A stretch of 64,000 nt of DNA from CAWJHE01 sp963842455 (GCA_963842455.1 CAWJHE010000006.1:310001-374000), one strand, 5' to 3'. Positions 1 to 8,619 are shown, numbered from the stretch's first letter. Translations and numbers: made by a program. The notes: a model not told the origin generated them from the sequence alone.

Positions 1-613
1 CGTGGCAAGGCGGATGGCGTGTACATCAACACCGCCGGGGTTGGCGTAATCCTGGGTCAACAGCCGATTGGCGGGGCGCAAGCCAAACCAGGGGATGCCG
101 TGCTTTTGTCTGGTCCGATTGGAGATCATGGGATTGCTGTTTTGGCGGCGCGCGGTGAATTGGGTTTTGAGGCAAATGTGATCAGCGATGTCGCCCCTTT
201 GAATAAAATGATAGTGGCGTTAATGGAAAGTGGTGTGCATGTAAGCGTGTTGCGCGATCCCACGCGCGGTGGGTTGGCGACGACTTTGAATGAGATCGCT
301 ATGCAGTCCAAGGTGGGGATGCTGCTCCAGGAGCGCGCCATCCCTGTGCGGGCTGAGGTCCAAGCCGCCTGTGAATTGCTGGGCTTTGATCCTTTGTATA
401 TTGCGAATGAAGGGAAGTTGGTTGCGATTGTGGCGGCAGAGCATGCGAGCTGGCTTTGCAGGTCATGCGCGCTGCGCCTTATGGCTCTGGGTGCAGTCCA
501 GATTGGTGTCGTCCAGGCTGAGCCGGCTAGGCAGGGTGTTGATGAAAACCGGTTTGGGAAGTACACGGGTGGTGGATAGGTTGTCGGGGGAATTGCTGCC
601 GCGTATTTGTTGA
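1..613 (+). pseudogene. hypE: HypE (hydrogenase maturation) C-terminal part, frameshifted
   Basis: HypE dehydrates a thiocarbamoyl group to make the CN ligand of [NiFe]-hydrogenase. The gene runs in from the left edge. Visible family motifs are DPTRGGLAT (about 257-283), GFDPLYIANEG (about 382-414) and the terminal ELLPRIC ending at 613, which carries the modified Cys. These motifs lie in different frames. Frame 1 runs to about 447, frame 3 from 450 to 491 (reads LALQVMRAAPYGSG), frame 1 from 493 to 528, and frame 2 from 530 to the TGA at 611-613. A one-base extra at about 492 and at 529 explains two of the shifts. Read in frame 1 only, the protein ends at 579 and loses the essential C-terminal Cys. 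Either a decayed gene or sequence errors. Confidence 0.85.
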
Positions 614-642
614 GGTTGAAGATGATCAAACTACAACAAGTT
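588..642 (+). repeat. Copy 1 of hypE 3'-end / DUF488 start junction repeat
   Basis: These bases contain the end of hypE (GELLPRIC stop) followed at once by a start-like ATGATCAAACTA, which reads MIKLQQ and then soon stops. The same arrangement occurs at 4673-4728, where the ATG opens the intact DUF488 gene (MIKLKRV). About 85% of the 55 bases match by eye. The copy here is therefore a hypE-DUF488 junction with DUF488 lost. Confidence 0.75.
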
Positions 643-667
643 CCTTTATTATCCTTCTGAAGTCATA

Positions 668-705
668 ATGTTTTCATTGACAATGAAAACATTGATGTAT
701 ATAAT
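668..705 (+). promoter_or_regulatory. Consensus sigma-70-type promoter with palindromic operator
   Basis: TTGACA (677-682), a 17-bp spacer and TATAAT (700-705) form a perfect consensus promoter. A perfect palindrome with 11-bp arms around GAC (668-678 and 682-692) covers the -35 box, as expected for a repressor operator. The ATG of the next gene (712) begins 7 bp after the -10 box, so the transcript is probably leaderless. No Shine-Dalgarno sequence is present. Confidence 0.75.
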
Positions 706-711
706 TTCATT

Positions 712-2004
712 ATGAATGAACAAAAATGGAAATCGCGATGGACAACTGACCAAGTAAAAACAATATTACTTGAGCAACACCGGAATTTTTGCTCCCTGGA
801 TACAGGTATTCAGCGGGATAAATTAGAGGTAGTCGGAAATTTGGTTTCTGCGCCTCATGCTGTCATTATTTCTGGTTTACGCCGTGTAGGGAAATCGACG
901 CTGTTAGCGCAATTAGGTCATCAGCTTGGTGTAGATCAATTCTATTATGTGAATTTCGAAGATGATCGATTTATTGGGTTTGGGGCTTCGGATGCTCAAG
1001 ACCTGTATGCAGCATTATTAGAGATCTTTGGCGAACGCAAAATTTTCTTTATGGATGAAGTGCAGAATATTCCAGGGTGGGAACATTTTGTACGTCGCTT
1101 GATGGATGCGGGTATAAAATTCTTCATTACAGGGTCTAACGCATCTTTGCTCAGTCAAGATCTCGGCACTCGCTTAACTGGTCGTTACCTGTCAGTAGAA
1201 TTATTTCCTTTTTCATTTTCCGAGTACATTCGATTCAAAAGTTATTCAATTCCAGATCGCAGCCAGATGATGACCCTCGAAAAAGCCAGATTGCGACAAA
1301 TTCTTAATGAATATTTAGTGTTGGGCGGTATACCAGACCACTTGAAATATCCCGAGTTGCCTATTCTAAGGACTTTATATGATGATGTGCTCTATCGTGA
1401 TATTGCCACTCGCTACCGGGTCCAAGAAATCAGCGCTTTGAGAGATCTGTCTTTTTACCTCATGAGTAATATTGGTAATCCCATCTCTTTCAACCGTCTT
1501 AAGGAACAATTTCGCCTGGGAAGCGTCAACACGATCAAGAATTATATTGAATACTTAGAAAAAAGCTGGTTAATTTTTTCTGTGAATGTTTACGATTACT
1601 CAGTAAAACGCCAGCAAATAGCCCCCAAAAAAATTTATAGTATTGATACTGGACTATCCAAAACTATTGGTTTTTCATTTTCTTCGAATACGGGTAAGGC
1701 ATTTGAAAACCTTGTTTACCTGGCTTTGCGCAGGAAACATCAGAATTTTTATTATTTTACGACTCCTTTAGGATTTGAAGTCGATTTTTTCATACCAGAA
1801 AAGCGCCAATTGATCCAGGTGGCTCAGAATCTTAACCAGATCGAAACGCGTCAGCGTGAAATTCGCTCGTTACAGGATGCTATGCGGTCACTAAAAATTT
1901 CCACAGCATTGATATTATCAGGCGAAAATGAGGACCCTGTTGAAATGGACGAATGTAGGATCGAGATAAGGTCTTTGTCGGAGTGGTTGCTTGATATGCC
2001 ATGA
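712..2004 (+). CDS. AAA ATPase with DUF4143 domain
   Basis: 430-residue ATPase of the AAA_14/DUF4143 type. Walker A GLRRVGKST lies at residues 55-63, Walker B FFMDE at 112-116, and a sensor-like TGSN at 140-143. A winged-helix-like middle (about 215-290) is followed by a C-terminal DUF4143 region with a nuclease-like EVDFFI...LIQV motif (about 355-375). Proteins of this family are common in accessory DNA. Their function is poorly known; roles in toxin-antitoxin-like or mobile contexts have been suggested. The gene is clearly more AT-rich than its neighbours and has its own promoter and operator. It sits between duplicated hypE and tRNA-Ser remnants, so it is probably acquired. No partner gene is visible. 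Confidence 0.85.
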   Translation: MNEQKWKSRWTTDQVKTILLEQHRNFCSLDTGIQRDKLEVVGNLVSAPHAVIISGLRRVGKSTLLAQLGHQLGVDQFYYVNFEDDRFIGFGASDAQDLYAALLEIFGERKIFFMDEVQNIPGWEHFVRRLMDAGIKFFITGSNASLLSQDLGTRLTGRYLSVELFPFSFSEYIRFKSYSIPDRSQMMTLEKARLRQILNEYLVLGGIPDHLKYPELPILRTLYDDVLYRDIATRYRVQEISALRDLSFYLMSNIGNPISFNRLKEQFRLGSVNTIKNYIEYLEKSWLIFSVNVYDYSVKRQQIAPKKIYSIDTGLSKTIGFSFSSNTGKAFENLVYLALRRKHQNFYYFTTPLGFEVDFFIPEKRQLIQVAQNLNQIETRQREIRSLQDAMRSLKISTALILSGENEDPVEMDECRIEIRSLSEWLLDMP

Positions 2005-2021
2005 AAGAATGCGAATTGGGT

Positions 2022-2108
2022 TAAGCAATGAAAGTGGAGATGATAAAAAGGATGATTGGAGCTGCCAGCTTAGTGGTCATTGGGGCAAATTCGAGATAGA
2101 AACAAAAT
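2022..2108 (+). pseudogene. Decayed copy of tRNA-Ser(GCU) with its upstream flank
   Basis: This stretch aligns with 5917-5995, the intact tRNA-Ser and its 5' flank. AAGCAATGAA, GGAGATG, GATTGG, GCTTAGTGGT and GGGGCAAA/TTCGA follow in the same order and spacing as in the tRNA, at roughly 75% identity by eye. The anticodon-loop region survives partly, but the acceptor and T arms are gone, so it cannot fold as a tRNA. The rest of the 2005-2368 gap holds no convincing gene; short frames at 2077-2301 look random. Confidence 0.6.
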
Positions 2109-2368
2109 CGAAGGTTTTAGAGCCATGATAGGGTTCTCTCATTACCCGACTGTGCCCTTCGATTTGTTCGGGTGCAGATTTTCGCCTCGGGCTACAACCC
2201 TTTCGGGTGCTGCGGATATTTTCTCCAAACACGCCATCCGTGATGAGGTATATAATGTGCTCAAGGATATCATGCACGTCCTTAACCCTGAGATAAATTA
2301 GTAAATTCCTATAGTTGTGTGAACGTTACTGGATATTTTCCAAACCGGCATATAAGCGTGGAGAAAAT

Positions 2369-4630
2369 ATGCATAAGCGTAAACTTAAACGGCAATTAGG
2401 CCTGGTGCAGGTGGTGATGTTGGGCACTGCTGGAGCCATGGGGGCTGAGCTCTTTGTTTTAACCGGTCATGCCGCAAGCATATCTGGTCCGGCCTTGGTC
2501 CTGGCATTGGTCGTTGGCGGTCTCTTGAGCTACAGTATTGCCATAAACTACAGCGAACTGGCGTCCACTTTTCCTGAGACAGGTGGAGCAATGACTTACG
2601 TGCGCGAAGCTTGGGGGCGTAACCTGCTCTCTTTCCTGGTAGGCTCAATGGATTGCCTTTCAAGTACTTTTTATTCAGCCTTATCGGCGGTGGGTTTTGC
2701 CTATTCTCTGCAAATCTTTTTCCCATTCCTGCCGATCGTGCCCACAGCCATTGCTGTAATCCTGGTGTTCATTATCCTGAACCTGCTAGGAGTCGGGAAT
2801 ATAGGCAAAGTTCAGGTACTCCTGGGTGGGATTTTGATGCTCGTTTTTCTGGTTTACATCGTGCTTGGTTTTGCAATGCCAGGCGGCTTTCAATGGGAAA
2901 CTTATCTGTGGCAAGGGGATTTTTTCATCCAACAGGATGCCTGGTCGAATTTTGCTTCTCTGCTCTCCACCATCGCCCTGGCTTATGTGGCTTATATCGG
3001 GTTTGAGGTGATTGCCGATGACGCCGAGGAAATCAAAAACCCTGACCGGAATATTCCCTTAAGCATTCTGCTCAGTCTGACCCTGCTGATTGTGCTCTAC
3101 CCGCTGATCATCCTGGTGACGCTGGGCACGATCCCCTGGACCGAGCTGGCAGGTTCTGAAGTAGCCCTGACGGATGCTGTGTCTCGCTTCATACCCGGTT
3201 GGGGCAAGGTGATGCTGGGGATCGCAGGTATTATTGCCACAGTCACCACGCTCAACTCTGCCATGCTTAGCGCCACCCGTGAGGCTTTCACCCTCAGCCG
3301 CGATGGTATGTGGCCGCGCTTCCTAGCCCATTTAAGTTACAGGCAAACGCCTTATGCATCCATCCTTGTCATTGGTGGAGTTGTTGTCGCGGTTGCCGCA
3401 GTTGGACTGGTGGAATTCTTGAGCTATATATCCAGCTCCGGTTACCTGTTTGTTCTGTTCTGGTCGAACCTGGCTTTGATTCGCTTGAGGCAACGTTATC
3501 CTGATTTGCGACGCCCTTTCAAAGTACCTTTCTTCCCATTGACTGCATACCTGGCAATGGCCTCCTGCCTGTTGATTATCGCCTTCACAGAACTACGCGC
3601 CTTGGGATTTGGTGTGGTGTTACTGACCGTGTTAAGCAGCGCTTATTTCATAGGCCCTTCTGTGAAGCGGGTTTACGAAATGCGGATCAAGTCTATTGAA
3701 AAATCAAAAGACCGCATTCTAGTACCGGTAGCTAACCCACAAACAGGCGGGCAACTGATTTACTTGGCTGCAATCCTGGCCCAAGCGAGTGAAGAGACCA
3801 ACCTATGTGTTTTCAACGCAAAGGTAACACCTAAAGGGAGCCCGGAAGTTTCTCCGCTGGATTCAGGGTCACGCCCTTCTTTGCCACAAAGCAGCTTGCC
3901 GGATCATATCCTGCGAGAAGCTCAGAAACGTAACGTGCCCCTGTATACCAAAGTTCGACAAGGACTCAGCATTGCACAAAGCATTTTGAGTGAAATTGAG
4001 ATCAGCCAGAACGTCAGGTTGGCGCTGGTTGGCTGGCCTGGACCGCTCAACTCACAGGCTGTTATTGAAAACCCGGTCAAGACCTTGCTGGAAAAAGCTG
4101 AGACAAACGTAGCGGTTCTGCTTAGCCGCAATCTAGGCCAAATTCGCAATATCCTGGTGCCGATTGGCGGTGGGCTGCATTCGCGCCTGGCGCTGCGCAT
4201 CGCCTTCGAAATAGCCGACCAGGAAAATGCCACCGTCACTGCCTTGCACCTGTTTTATGGGCAGACGGAAACGGAAGAGATTACCGATGAAACGATTTTT
4301 ATCAATGAGCTCATTATTGGTGAATTAGGTTTCCTCCCACCTCGCGTAGCCCCACGTATCACTCAAGCCGAATCGCTCATCCAGGGCATCCTGGATGAGA
4401 CAAAACGCCAATCCTATGACCTGGTGATCATGGGCGCTTCGGAGGAATACAGTTCTGGAACCCGCCTTTTTGGCTCGGTTGATGACTGGATCATTGAGCA
4501 TGTTGAAAGTAGCTCGGTGTTGCTGGTACGGCAATATGAACCGGTGGTCATCCGCTGGTTGAGGCGTCAGATCAAAGTTATGGAAGAAGGCGCCGCAGTC
4601 GAAACTGCTAACGGTTTGAAAAACGACTAG
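2369..4630 (+). CDS. APC-family amino acid permease with C-terminal USP domains
   Basis: Inner-membrane amino-acid/polyamine permease of the APC superfamily (about 12 membrane segments within residues 15-440). Two universal-stress-protein-like cytoplasmic domains follow (about 450-595 and 605-735). The second keeps the ILVPIGGG start and the nucleotide-loop-like MGASEEYSSG...GSVDDWI motif. The N-terminal GLVQVVMLGTAGAMGAELFVL fits the APC first helix. Start: the ATG at 2369 has GGAG five bases upstream and is preferred over an in-frame GTG at 2315; this gives 753 residues. Substrate unknown. Codon use is less AT-rich than in the ATPase before it. Confidence 0.9.
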   Translation: MHKRKLKRQLGLVQVVMLGTAGAMGAELFVLTGHAASISGPALVLALVVGGLLSYSIAINYSELASTFPETGGAMTYVREAWGRNLLSFLVGSMDCLSSTFYSALSAVGFAYSLQIFFPFLPIVPTAIAVILVFIILNLLGVGNIGKVQVLLGGILMLVFLVYIVLGFAMPGGFQWETYLWQGDFFIQQDAWSNFASLLSTIALAYVAYIGFEVIADDAEEIKNPDRNIPLSILLSLTLLIVLYPLIILVTLGTIPWTELAGSEVALTDAVSRFIPGWGKVMLGIAGIIATVTTLNSAMLSATREAFTLSRDGMWPRFLAHLSYRQTPYASILVIGGVVVAVAAVGLVEFLSYISSSGYLFVLFWSNLALIRLRQRYPDLRRPFKVPFFPLTAYLAMASCLLIIAFTELRALGFGVVLLTVLSSAYFIGPSVKRVYEMRIKSIEKSKDRILVPVANPQTGGQLIYLAAILAQASEETNLCVFNAKVTPKGSPEVSPLDSGSRPSLPQSSLPDHILREAQKRNVPLYTKVRQGLSIAQSILSEIEISQNVRLALVGWPGPLNSQAVIENPVKTLLEKAETNVAVLLSRNLGQIRNILVPIGGGLHSRLALRIAFEIADQENATVTALHLFYGQTETEEITDETIFINELIIGELGFLPPRVAPRITQAESLIQGILDETKRQSYDLVIMGASEEYSSGTRLFGSVDDWIIEHVESSSVLLVRQYEPVVIRWLRRQIKVMEEGAAVETANGLKND

Positions 4631-4639
4631 AAATTCAGC

Positions 4640-4728
4640 CACAAGTCTTGGAGGGCGATAAATCGTCAAACAGGTGAATTGCTGCTGCGTATTTGTTAAG
4701 GTGAAAGATGATCAAACTAAAACGTGTC
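4640..4728 (+). repeat. Copy 2 of hypE 3'-end junction repeat
   Basis: Between the permease and DUF488 lies a degenerate hypE tail. After a shifted start, the frame from about 4673 reads GELLLRIC then TAA (4697-4699), followed by the ATG of DUF488. It pairs with 588-642. Upstream similarity fades at about 4640. Confidence 0.7.
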
Positions 4729-5058
4729 TATGAACCCGTTGCAGATGATGATGGCTACAGAATACTCGTTGAGCGGTTATGGCCGCGTGGAATTTCCAAA
4801 GAAAAAGCCAGTTTGGACGAATGGATGAAAGAAATCTCTCCCAGTCCGGAGCTGCGGAAATGGTATGCTCATGATGTAGAGAAATGGAAGGATTTCAAGC
4901 AGAAGTACATCGAAGAATTGTCGCAAAAGTCTGAGCTGGTTGAAGAAATATTGAGACATTCACAGCAAGGCACGGTGACCCTGGTTTATGCGACGCACGA
5001 TCAGCAGCATAACAGCGCCCTGGTGTTGAAAGAATTTTTAGAAGGCTTTTATCGATAG
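4708..5058 (+). CDS. DUF488 family protein (YeaO-like)
   Basis: 116-residue DUF488/YeaO-type protein. The family signature is plain: MIKLKRVYEP at the start, then GYRILVERLWPRG at 17-29, WYAHDVEKWKDF in the middle and LVYATHD near residue 93. The biochemical role is unknown. The start ATG has AAGGTG upstream. The upstream hypE tail suggests the ancestral order hypE-DUF488. The next gene begins 15 bases after the stop, so the two are probably co-transcribed. Confidence 0.9.
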   Translation: MIKLKRVYEPVADDDGYRILVERLWPRGISKEKASLDEWMKEISPSPELRKWYAHDVEKWKDFKQKYIEELSQKSELVEEILRHSQQGTVTLVYATHDQQHNSALVLKEFLEGFYR

Positions 5059-5073
5059 CCGTAATGTCATAGC

Positions 5074-5856
5074 ATGTGTAACTTGTCAACCAATCTATCC
5101 AGACCTCTCGTCGAATTGTTTGAAATAGACCAAACAATCGTGGATGCTGTTGAGGTCGGTCCTTGGCTTTCCACGCAGAAGATCCAGGGTTTCCGCCAGC
5201 AACACCCGGATTTGCCCATTTTCTTGCATTTTAACAATTTGATTTCAAGGCTTCGGTGGATACCAGGAACTCGAAAATCCTTGAGAGATTATCTTCGAGT
5301 GACACAAAGTAACTGGTTATCATTTCATTTTTCCCTTTTACCGCCAGGGTATGTTTGGGCGGCGAATCGGTTGGGAATATACCTGCCACCCCCTGATTAT
5401 GAACGCTCAACTCGTGTGTTTGTAGCTGAAGTAGAAAAACTGAAAGACCTTCATTTGTGGTTGTTGATTGAGAACATGCCATCTTTTGAAAGCCTCAAAT
5501 ATCGTTTTGAAATAGAAACGAAAAATATAACGGGAATCCTTGAAAGCGCCGATGCTGATTTCTTGTTGGATATTGCGCATGCACAGGTGGCAGCCTGTGT
5601 ATTGAAATTGGATGTCCACCAGTATTTGGATGGCTTGCCGTTGCAGAAGGTTCGCCAGATTCATGTTAGTGGGACACGACCGAAAAATGGCATACTCTAC
5701 GATGCCCATGAAGAATTGCAGGAAGAAGATTATCGATTGTTAAAATGGGTGTTGAAACGAAGTAAGCCTGAAGTAGTGACATTGGAATATTTCAGGCAGA
5801 AGGACAGTTTGGAACGTCAGTTGAAACGCCTGAGAGATTCGATTTCGAATATTTAA
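5074..5856 (+). CDS. DUF692 / MNIO family protein
   Basis: 260-residue TIM-barrel protein resembling the multinuclear non-heme iron oxidases (DUF692; relatives MbnB, TglH). Likely metal ligands are visible in family order: FHFS (His near 91), LIENMPS (Glu), DIAHA (Asp/His), IHVSG (His), DAHEE (Asp/His) and TLEYF (Glu). Characterised members oxidise Cys residues of ribosomally made peptides with help from a DUF2063-type partner. Neither partner nor precursor peptide is seen here, so the substrate is unknown. There is no strong Shine-Dalgarno before the ATG. It follows DUF488 by 15 bp and precedes tRNA-Ser. Confidence 0.75.
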   Translation: MCNLSTNLSRPLVELFEIDQTIVDAVEVGPWLSTQKIQGFRQQHPDLPIFLHFNNLISRLRWIPGTRKSLRDYLRVTQSNWLSFHFSLLPPGYVWAANRLGIYLPPPDYERSTRVFVAEVEKLKDLHLWLLIENMPSFESLKYRFEIETKNITGILESADADFLLDIAHAQVAACVLKLDVHQYLDGLPLQKVRQIHVSGTRPKNGILYDAHEELQEEDYRLLKWVLKRSKPEVVTLEYFRQKDSLERQLKRLRDSISNI

Positions 5857-5930
5857 TCAGAAAGGTTTTTTGTTGCGACCTGGGTGAGTGTGTGGTAAAA
5901 TTCCTTCGCTCTGGGGGGCAAGCAATGAAT

Positions 5931-6019
5931 GGGGAGATGCCAGAGTGGACGATTGGGGCCGCCTGCTAAGTGGTTGTCGGGGTAAAACTCGACCCAGGGT
6001 TCGAATCCCTGTCTCCCCG
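5931..6019 (+). tRNA. tRNA-Ser (anticodon GCU)
   Basis: Acceptor arms GGGGAGA (5931-5937) and TCTCCCC (6012-6018) pair perfectly, with discriminator G at 6019. The anticodon stem is GCCGC/GTGGT with loop CTGCTAA, giving anticodon GCT for AGC/AGU Ser codons. A long variable arm (GTCG...CGAC) is typical of tRNA-Ser, and the T loop GGTTCGAATCC is canonical. CCA is not encoded. Confidence 0.95.
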
Positions 6020-6025
6020 CCTGAG

Positions 6026-6056
6026 AAAACGTTCGTCTGAACTGACGAGCGTTTTT
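6026..6056 (+). terminator. Rho-independent terminator after tRNA-Ser
   Basis: Stem AAAACGTTCGTC (6026-6037) / GACGAGCGTTTT (6044-6055), with one G-T pair, a 6-base loop and a following T run. It ends tRNA-Ser transcription and, being A/T-flanked on both sides, may also serve the feo operon that converges on it. Confidence 0.8.
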
Positions 6057-6067
6057 GATTCTTTCGA

Positions 6068-6298
6068 TCACAATTTAATTGACCACATTCGGGGGGATTT
6101 TGTGTTACAACCGGACGATATTGGGCAGGTGTGGCAGTGAGATGGGGCGCAGGTGGAGACTGATTTCAGCTGCCCTGCCCGTTCGAGGTGAGTCATCATT
6201 TGCTCCACCAAGGCTGGGCTGGTATTTAACCGGCTGGCCAGCTCGACTGGATTGAAAACGTTTTCCTGGGTAATTATTTCCAATAATTGTTTTAACAT
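6068..6298 (-). CDS. feoC: FeoC-like ferrous iron transport accessory protein
   Basis: 76-residue winged-helix protein of the FeoC type. The N-terminal MLKQLLEIITQ...ELASRLNTSPALVEQMMTHLERAGQLK is the helix-turn-helix. It is followed by a four-Cys cluster spaced C-x4-C-x2-C-x5-C (residues about 51-65), which in FeoC binds an oxygen-sensitive Fe-S cluster that affects FeoB stability. The start at 6298 lies 2 bp after the feoB stop, so it is translationally linked. A longer in-frame reading from 6445 would run through feoB and is rejected. Last gene of the fur-feoABC operon. Confidence 0.85.
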   Translation of the reverse strand: MLKQLLEIITQENVFNPVELASRLNTSPALVEQMMTHLERAGQLKSVSTCAPSHCHTCPISSGCNTKSPRMWSIKL

Positions 6299-6300
6299 AT

Positions 6301-8301
6301 TTACACGCCCCAACCGATCAGGCGAGCGCCCTGGTAGATCAACACACCAATTCCCAATGAGATGACCAGCAACATGACGGTGCTGAGAATCGTCCATTTC
6401 CAAGAATTGGTTTCTTGTTTGATGGTTGCCAGGGTTGCCAGACATGGAATGAAAAGCACCTGAACTGCCATAAAAGCCAGGGCTGCGGCAGGTAGCAAGT
6501 GATCAGCTAATACCTGAGCCAGGCTGGCGTTTTGACCGGCGCTATAGAGGACTGCCAGGGTGGGAATCGTGTTTTCTTTGCGAAGGAAACTGGAGAGTAA
6601 GGCTACCATCATTTGCCATTCCAGCCCCATCCAGGCGCCAATTGGGGCGAATAATCGTCCAACCATCGCCAGGTAACTGGTTTCTATGTCACCGCTGGGG
6701 AAGGTGGAGAGAGCCCACATGATCAACGAAACGAGCAAGATAATAGTTCCGGCTGTATGCAGAAAATCGACCGTTCGCTGCCAGACGCCTTGACCAATCA
6801 CTTTCCAGTCCGGGGACTGGTAAAGGGGAAGTTCCATGATGAAAGCGTTATGTTCTCCACCCAGGAATAGCTCATGCAGGATAATCCCCATGATCATGAG
6901 CACACCCAGGCTTAATGCTACCATTCCCCAAGAAACCCATAGGGCATGCTCCATGAAAAAGATTGGGGCCAGAAAAGCGATGACCGACATGCGCGCGGTG
7001 CAAGGCACAATCGGAGCCACCAGGATGGTGATTAACCTGGCTTTTGGCGATTCAATGATACGGCTACCCATCACAGCTGGTACATTACATCCGAAACCCA
7101 GAAAGAGAGGCAGGAAGCTCTTGCCATGCAAGCCCATGGCATGCATGAAGCGATCCATGACAAATGCAGCACGCGCCATATAACCGATATCTTCCAAAAT
7201 TCCTAAGACAATAAAAAAGACGAGCAGGATGGGAAGTAAGGTTAGTACAGTTCCAACGCCAGCAATTGCCCCATCGGAAATCATACTGGCAAGCCAGGCT
7301 GGTGAGTTCGCCAATTGTAGGCGCACCCATTGAGCCGAAGCCTGCACAATTTCTGTATCCATCCAAGTTTGGATAGGCACACCGATGGCGTAAATTAGCC
7401 AAAAAAGGAAGCCTAAAGCACCAATCAGGATCAGCAGACCCAAAAACGGGTGGGTAGCAATCCTATCTATGCGATCTGTAATGGTTATACGGCCAGCCTT
7501 GGGCCGGATCACTGCTGCCCGAATCATGCGAGCAATCCATTCGTAGCGGCCACTGGCGACAGCCAAAAAGGCATCATCGTGCTGGAGCAGTATCTTGTGA
7601 ACAGCCTCCCATTTTTCGCCTAATCGTTCTTTGGTCAGTTGAGTAATTTCCTCATCACCTTCCAGGAGCTTGATCGCTGCCCAGGATGGGGTGTAGGGTT
7701 CGGTTATGGTCAGGTCAAGCAAGCTTTCGATCGACTTCAGAACTTGTTGATGATCTGCGCGGATTTCGGGCCGGTTTGGCTTCCAGGCATCGGGTTCGGT
7801 AGCTAGATGAATGGCTTGGTTAACCAGATTGTCTACTCCTTGACCTTGATTGGCTATCATGGGAATAACCGGTAATCCTAAGGCAGCTTCTAAAACATGA
7901 GGCTCAATCTGTAACCCATGTTGCTGAGCCTGGTCAAGGCGGTTTAATCCGATGACTAATGGGGTGGAAAGCTGTAAAAGCTCAGCCACAAGGTAGAGGT
8001 CGCGTTCCAGGGCGCTTGCATCAACAATGACAATAATAGCATCGGGCTGGCAACGGATAATACAATCACGGGCAATGCGTTCTTCTTCCGAGTCAGCGGT
8101 CAGGCTGTAAACGCCTGGTAAATCAATCAAGTAGATATTTTCTCTTGAATGATGGACCAGAGCAGTTTTTTGTTCGCAGGTCTTTCCTGGCCAATTACTG
8201 ACATATTGAGATTGACCGGTCAGTAAATTGAAAATCGTAGATTTCCCCACATTCGGTTGTCCTGCCAGGGCGATCGTGTAAGCTGCAGCAGAACGGGTCA
8301 T
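6301..8301 (-). CDS. feoB: FeoB ferrous iron transporter
   Basis: 666-residue Fe(II) transporter in the inner membrane. The N-terminal G-protein domain shows G1 GQPNVGKS (14-21), NWPGKT (36-41), G3 DLPG (60-63) and G4 NRLD (about 119-122). About ten membrane segments follow, including the Gate region with GCNVPAVMGSRIIESPKAR, whose Cys is conserved in FeoB transport domains. The start overlaps the feoA stop by 4 bp (ATGA). Slightly shorter than E. coli FeoB (773 residues), within the family range. No missing motif. Confidence 0.95.
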   Translation of the reverse strand: MTRSAAAYTIALAGQPNVGKSTIFNLLTGQSQYVSNWPGKTCEQKTALVHHSRENIYLIDLPGVYSLTADSEEERIARDCIIRCQPDAIIVIVDASALERDLYLVAELLQLSTPLVIGLNRLDQAQQHGLQIEPHVLEAALGLPVIPMIANQGQGVDNLVNQAIHLATEPDAWKPNRPEIRADHQQVLKSIESLLDLTITEPYTPSWAAIKLLEGDEEITQLTKERLGEKWEAVHKILLQHDDAFLAVASGRYEWIARMIRAAVIRPKAGRITITDRIDRIATHPFLGLLILIGALGFLFWLIYAIGVPIQTWMDTEIVQASAQWVRLQLANSPAWLASMISDGAIAGVGTVLTLLPILLVFFIVLGILEDIGYMARAAFVMDRFMHAMGLHGKSFLPLFLGFGCNVPAVMGSRIIESPKARLITILVAPIVPCTARMSVIAFLAPIFFMEHALWVSWGMVALSLGVLMIMGIILHELFLGGEHNAFIMELPLYQSPDWKVIGQGVWQRTVDFLHTAGTIILLVSLIMWALSTFPSGDIETSYLAMVGRLFAPIGAWMGLEWQMMVALLSSFLRKENTIPTLAVLYSAGQNASLAQVLADHLLPAAALAFMAVQVLFIPCLATLATIKQETNSWKWTILSTVMLLVISLGIGVLIYQGARLIGWGV

Positions 8302-8585
8302 AGAGATTCCACCTCGATTTTTTTGGCTTCACCTCTTCCCAGTGCTAAGCGAACGCCGCGTACCGAGAGGATAATGGGACCATGGTGATAATTTTGAAGA
8401 ATCTGAACTTCAGAACCGATTGTCATTCCAATGGAGGCCAATCGCGATGAAATATGCTTACCGCCAGATAGATTCATAATCACGGCGCTGCTTCCGGTAG
8501 GTAATTCATCCAGTGTATCGTGTTGACCCGTAAGCCGGTGTTGGTGGTGTGAACGAAAGTGAAAGATATTTTTTGTGAGCTTCAT
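8298..8585 (-). CDS. feoA: FeoA domain protein
   Basis: 95-residue SH3-like FeoA protein that binds FeoB on the cytoplasmic side and is needed for ferrous iron uptake. The core runs from LDELPTGSSAVIMNLSGG to LGRGEAKKIEVE, including SRLASIGMTIGSEVQIL. An N-terminal extension of about 25 residues is rich in His. It lies 34 bp downstream of fur and overlaps feoB by 4 bp. Confidence 0.9.
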   Translation of the reverse strand: MKLTKNIFHFRSHHQHRLTGQHDTLDELPTGSSAVIMNLSGGKHISSRLASIGMTIGSEVQILQNYHHGPIILSVRGVRLALGRGEAKKIEVESL

Positions 8586-8619
8586 TGTTTATTTATTCCA
8601 TTAAAAGATGGTTTAATGT

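Noticed and set aside
2077..2301. Two overlapping short frames on opposite strands after the ATPase
   Set aside because: No family similarity, no ribosome-binding site, and they overlap the decayed tRNA-Ser copy.
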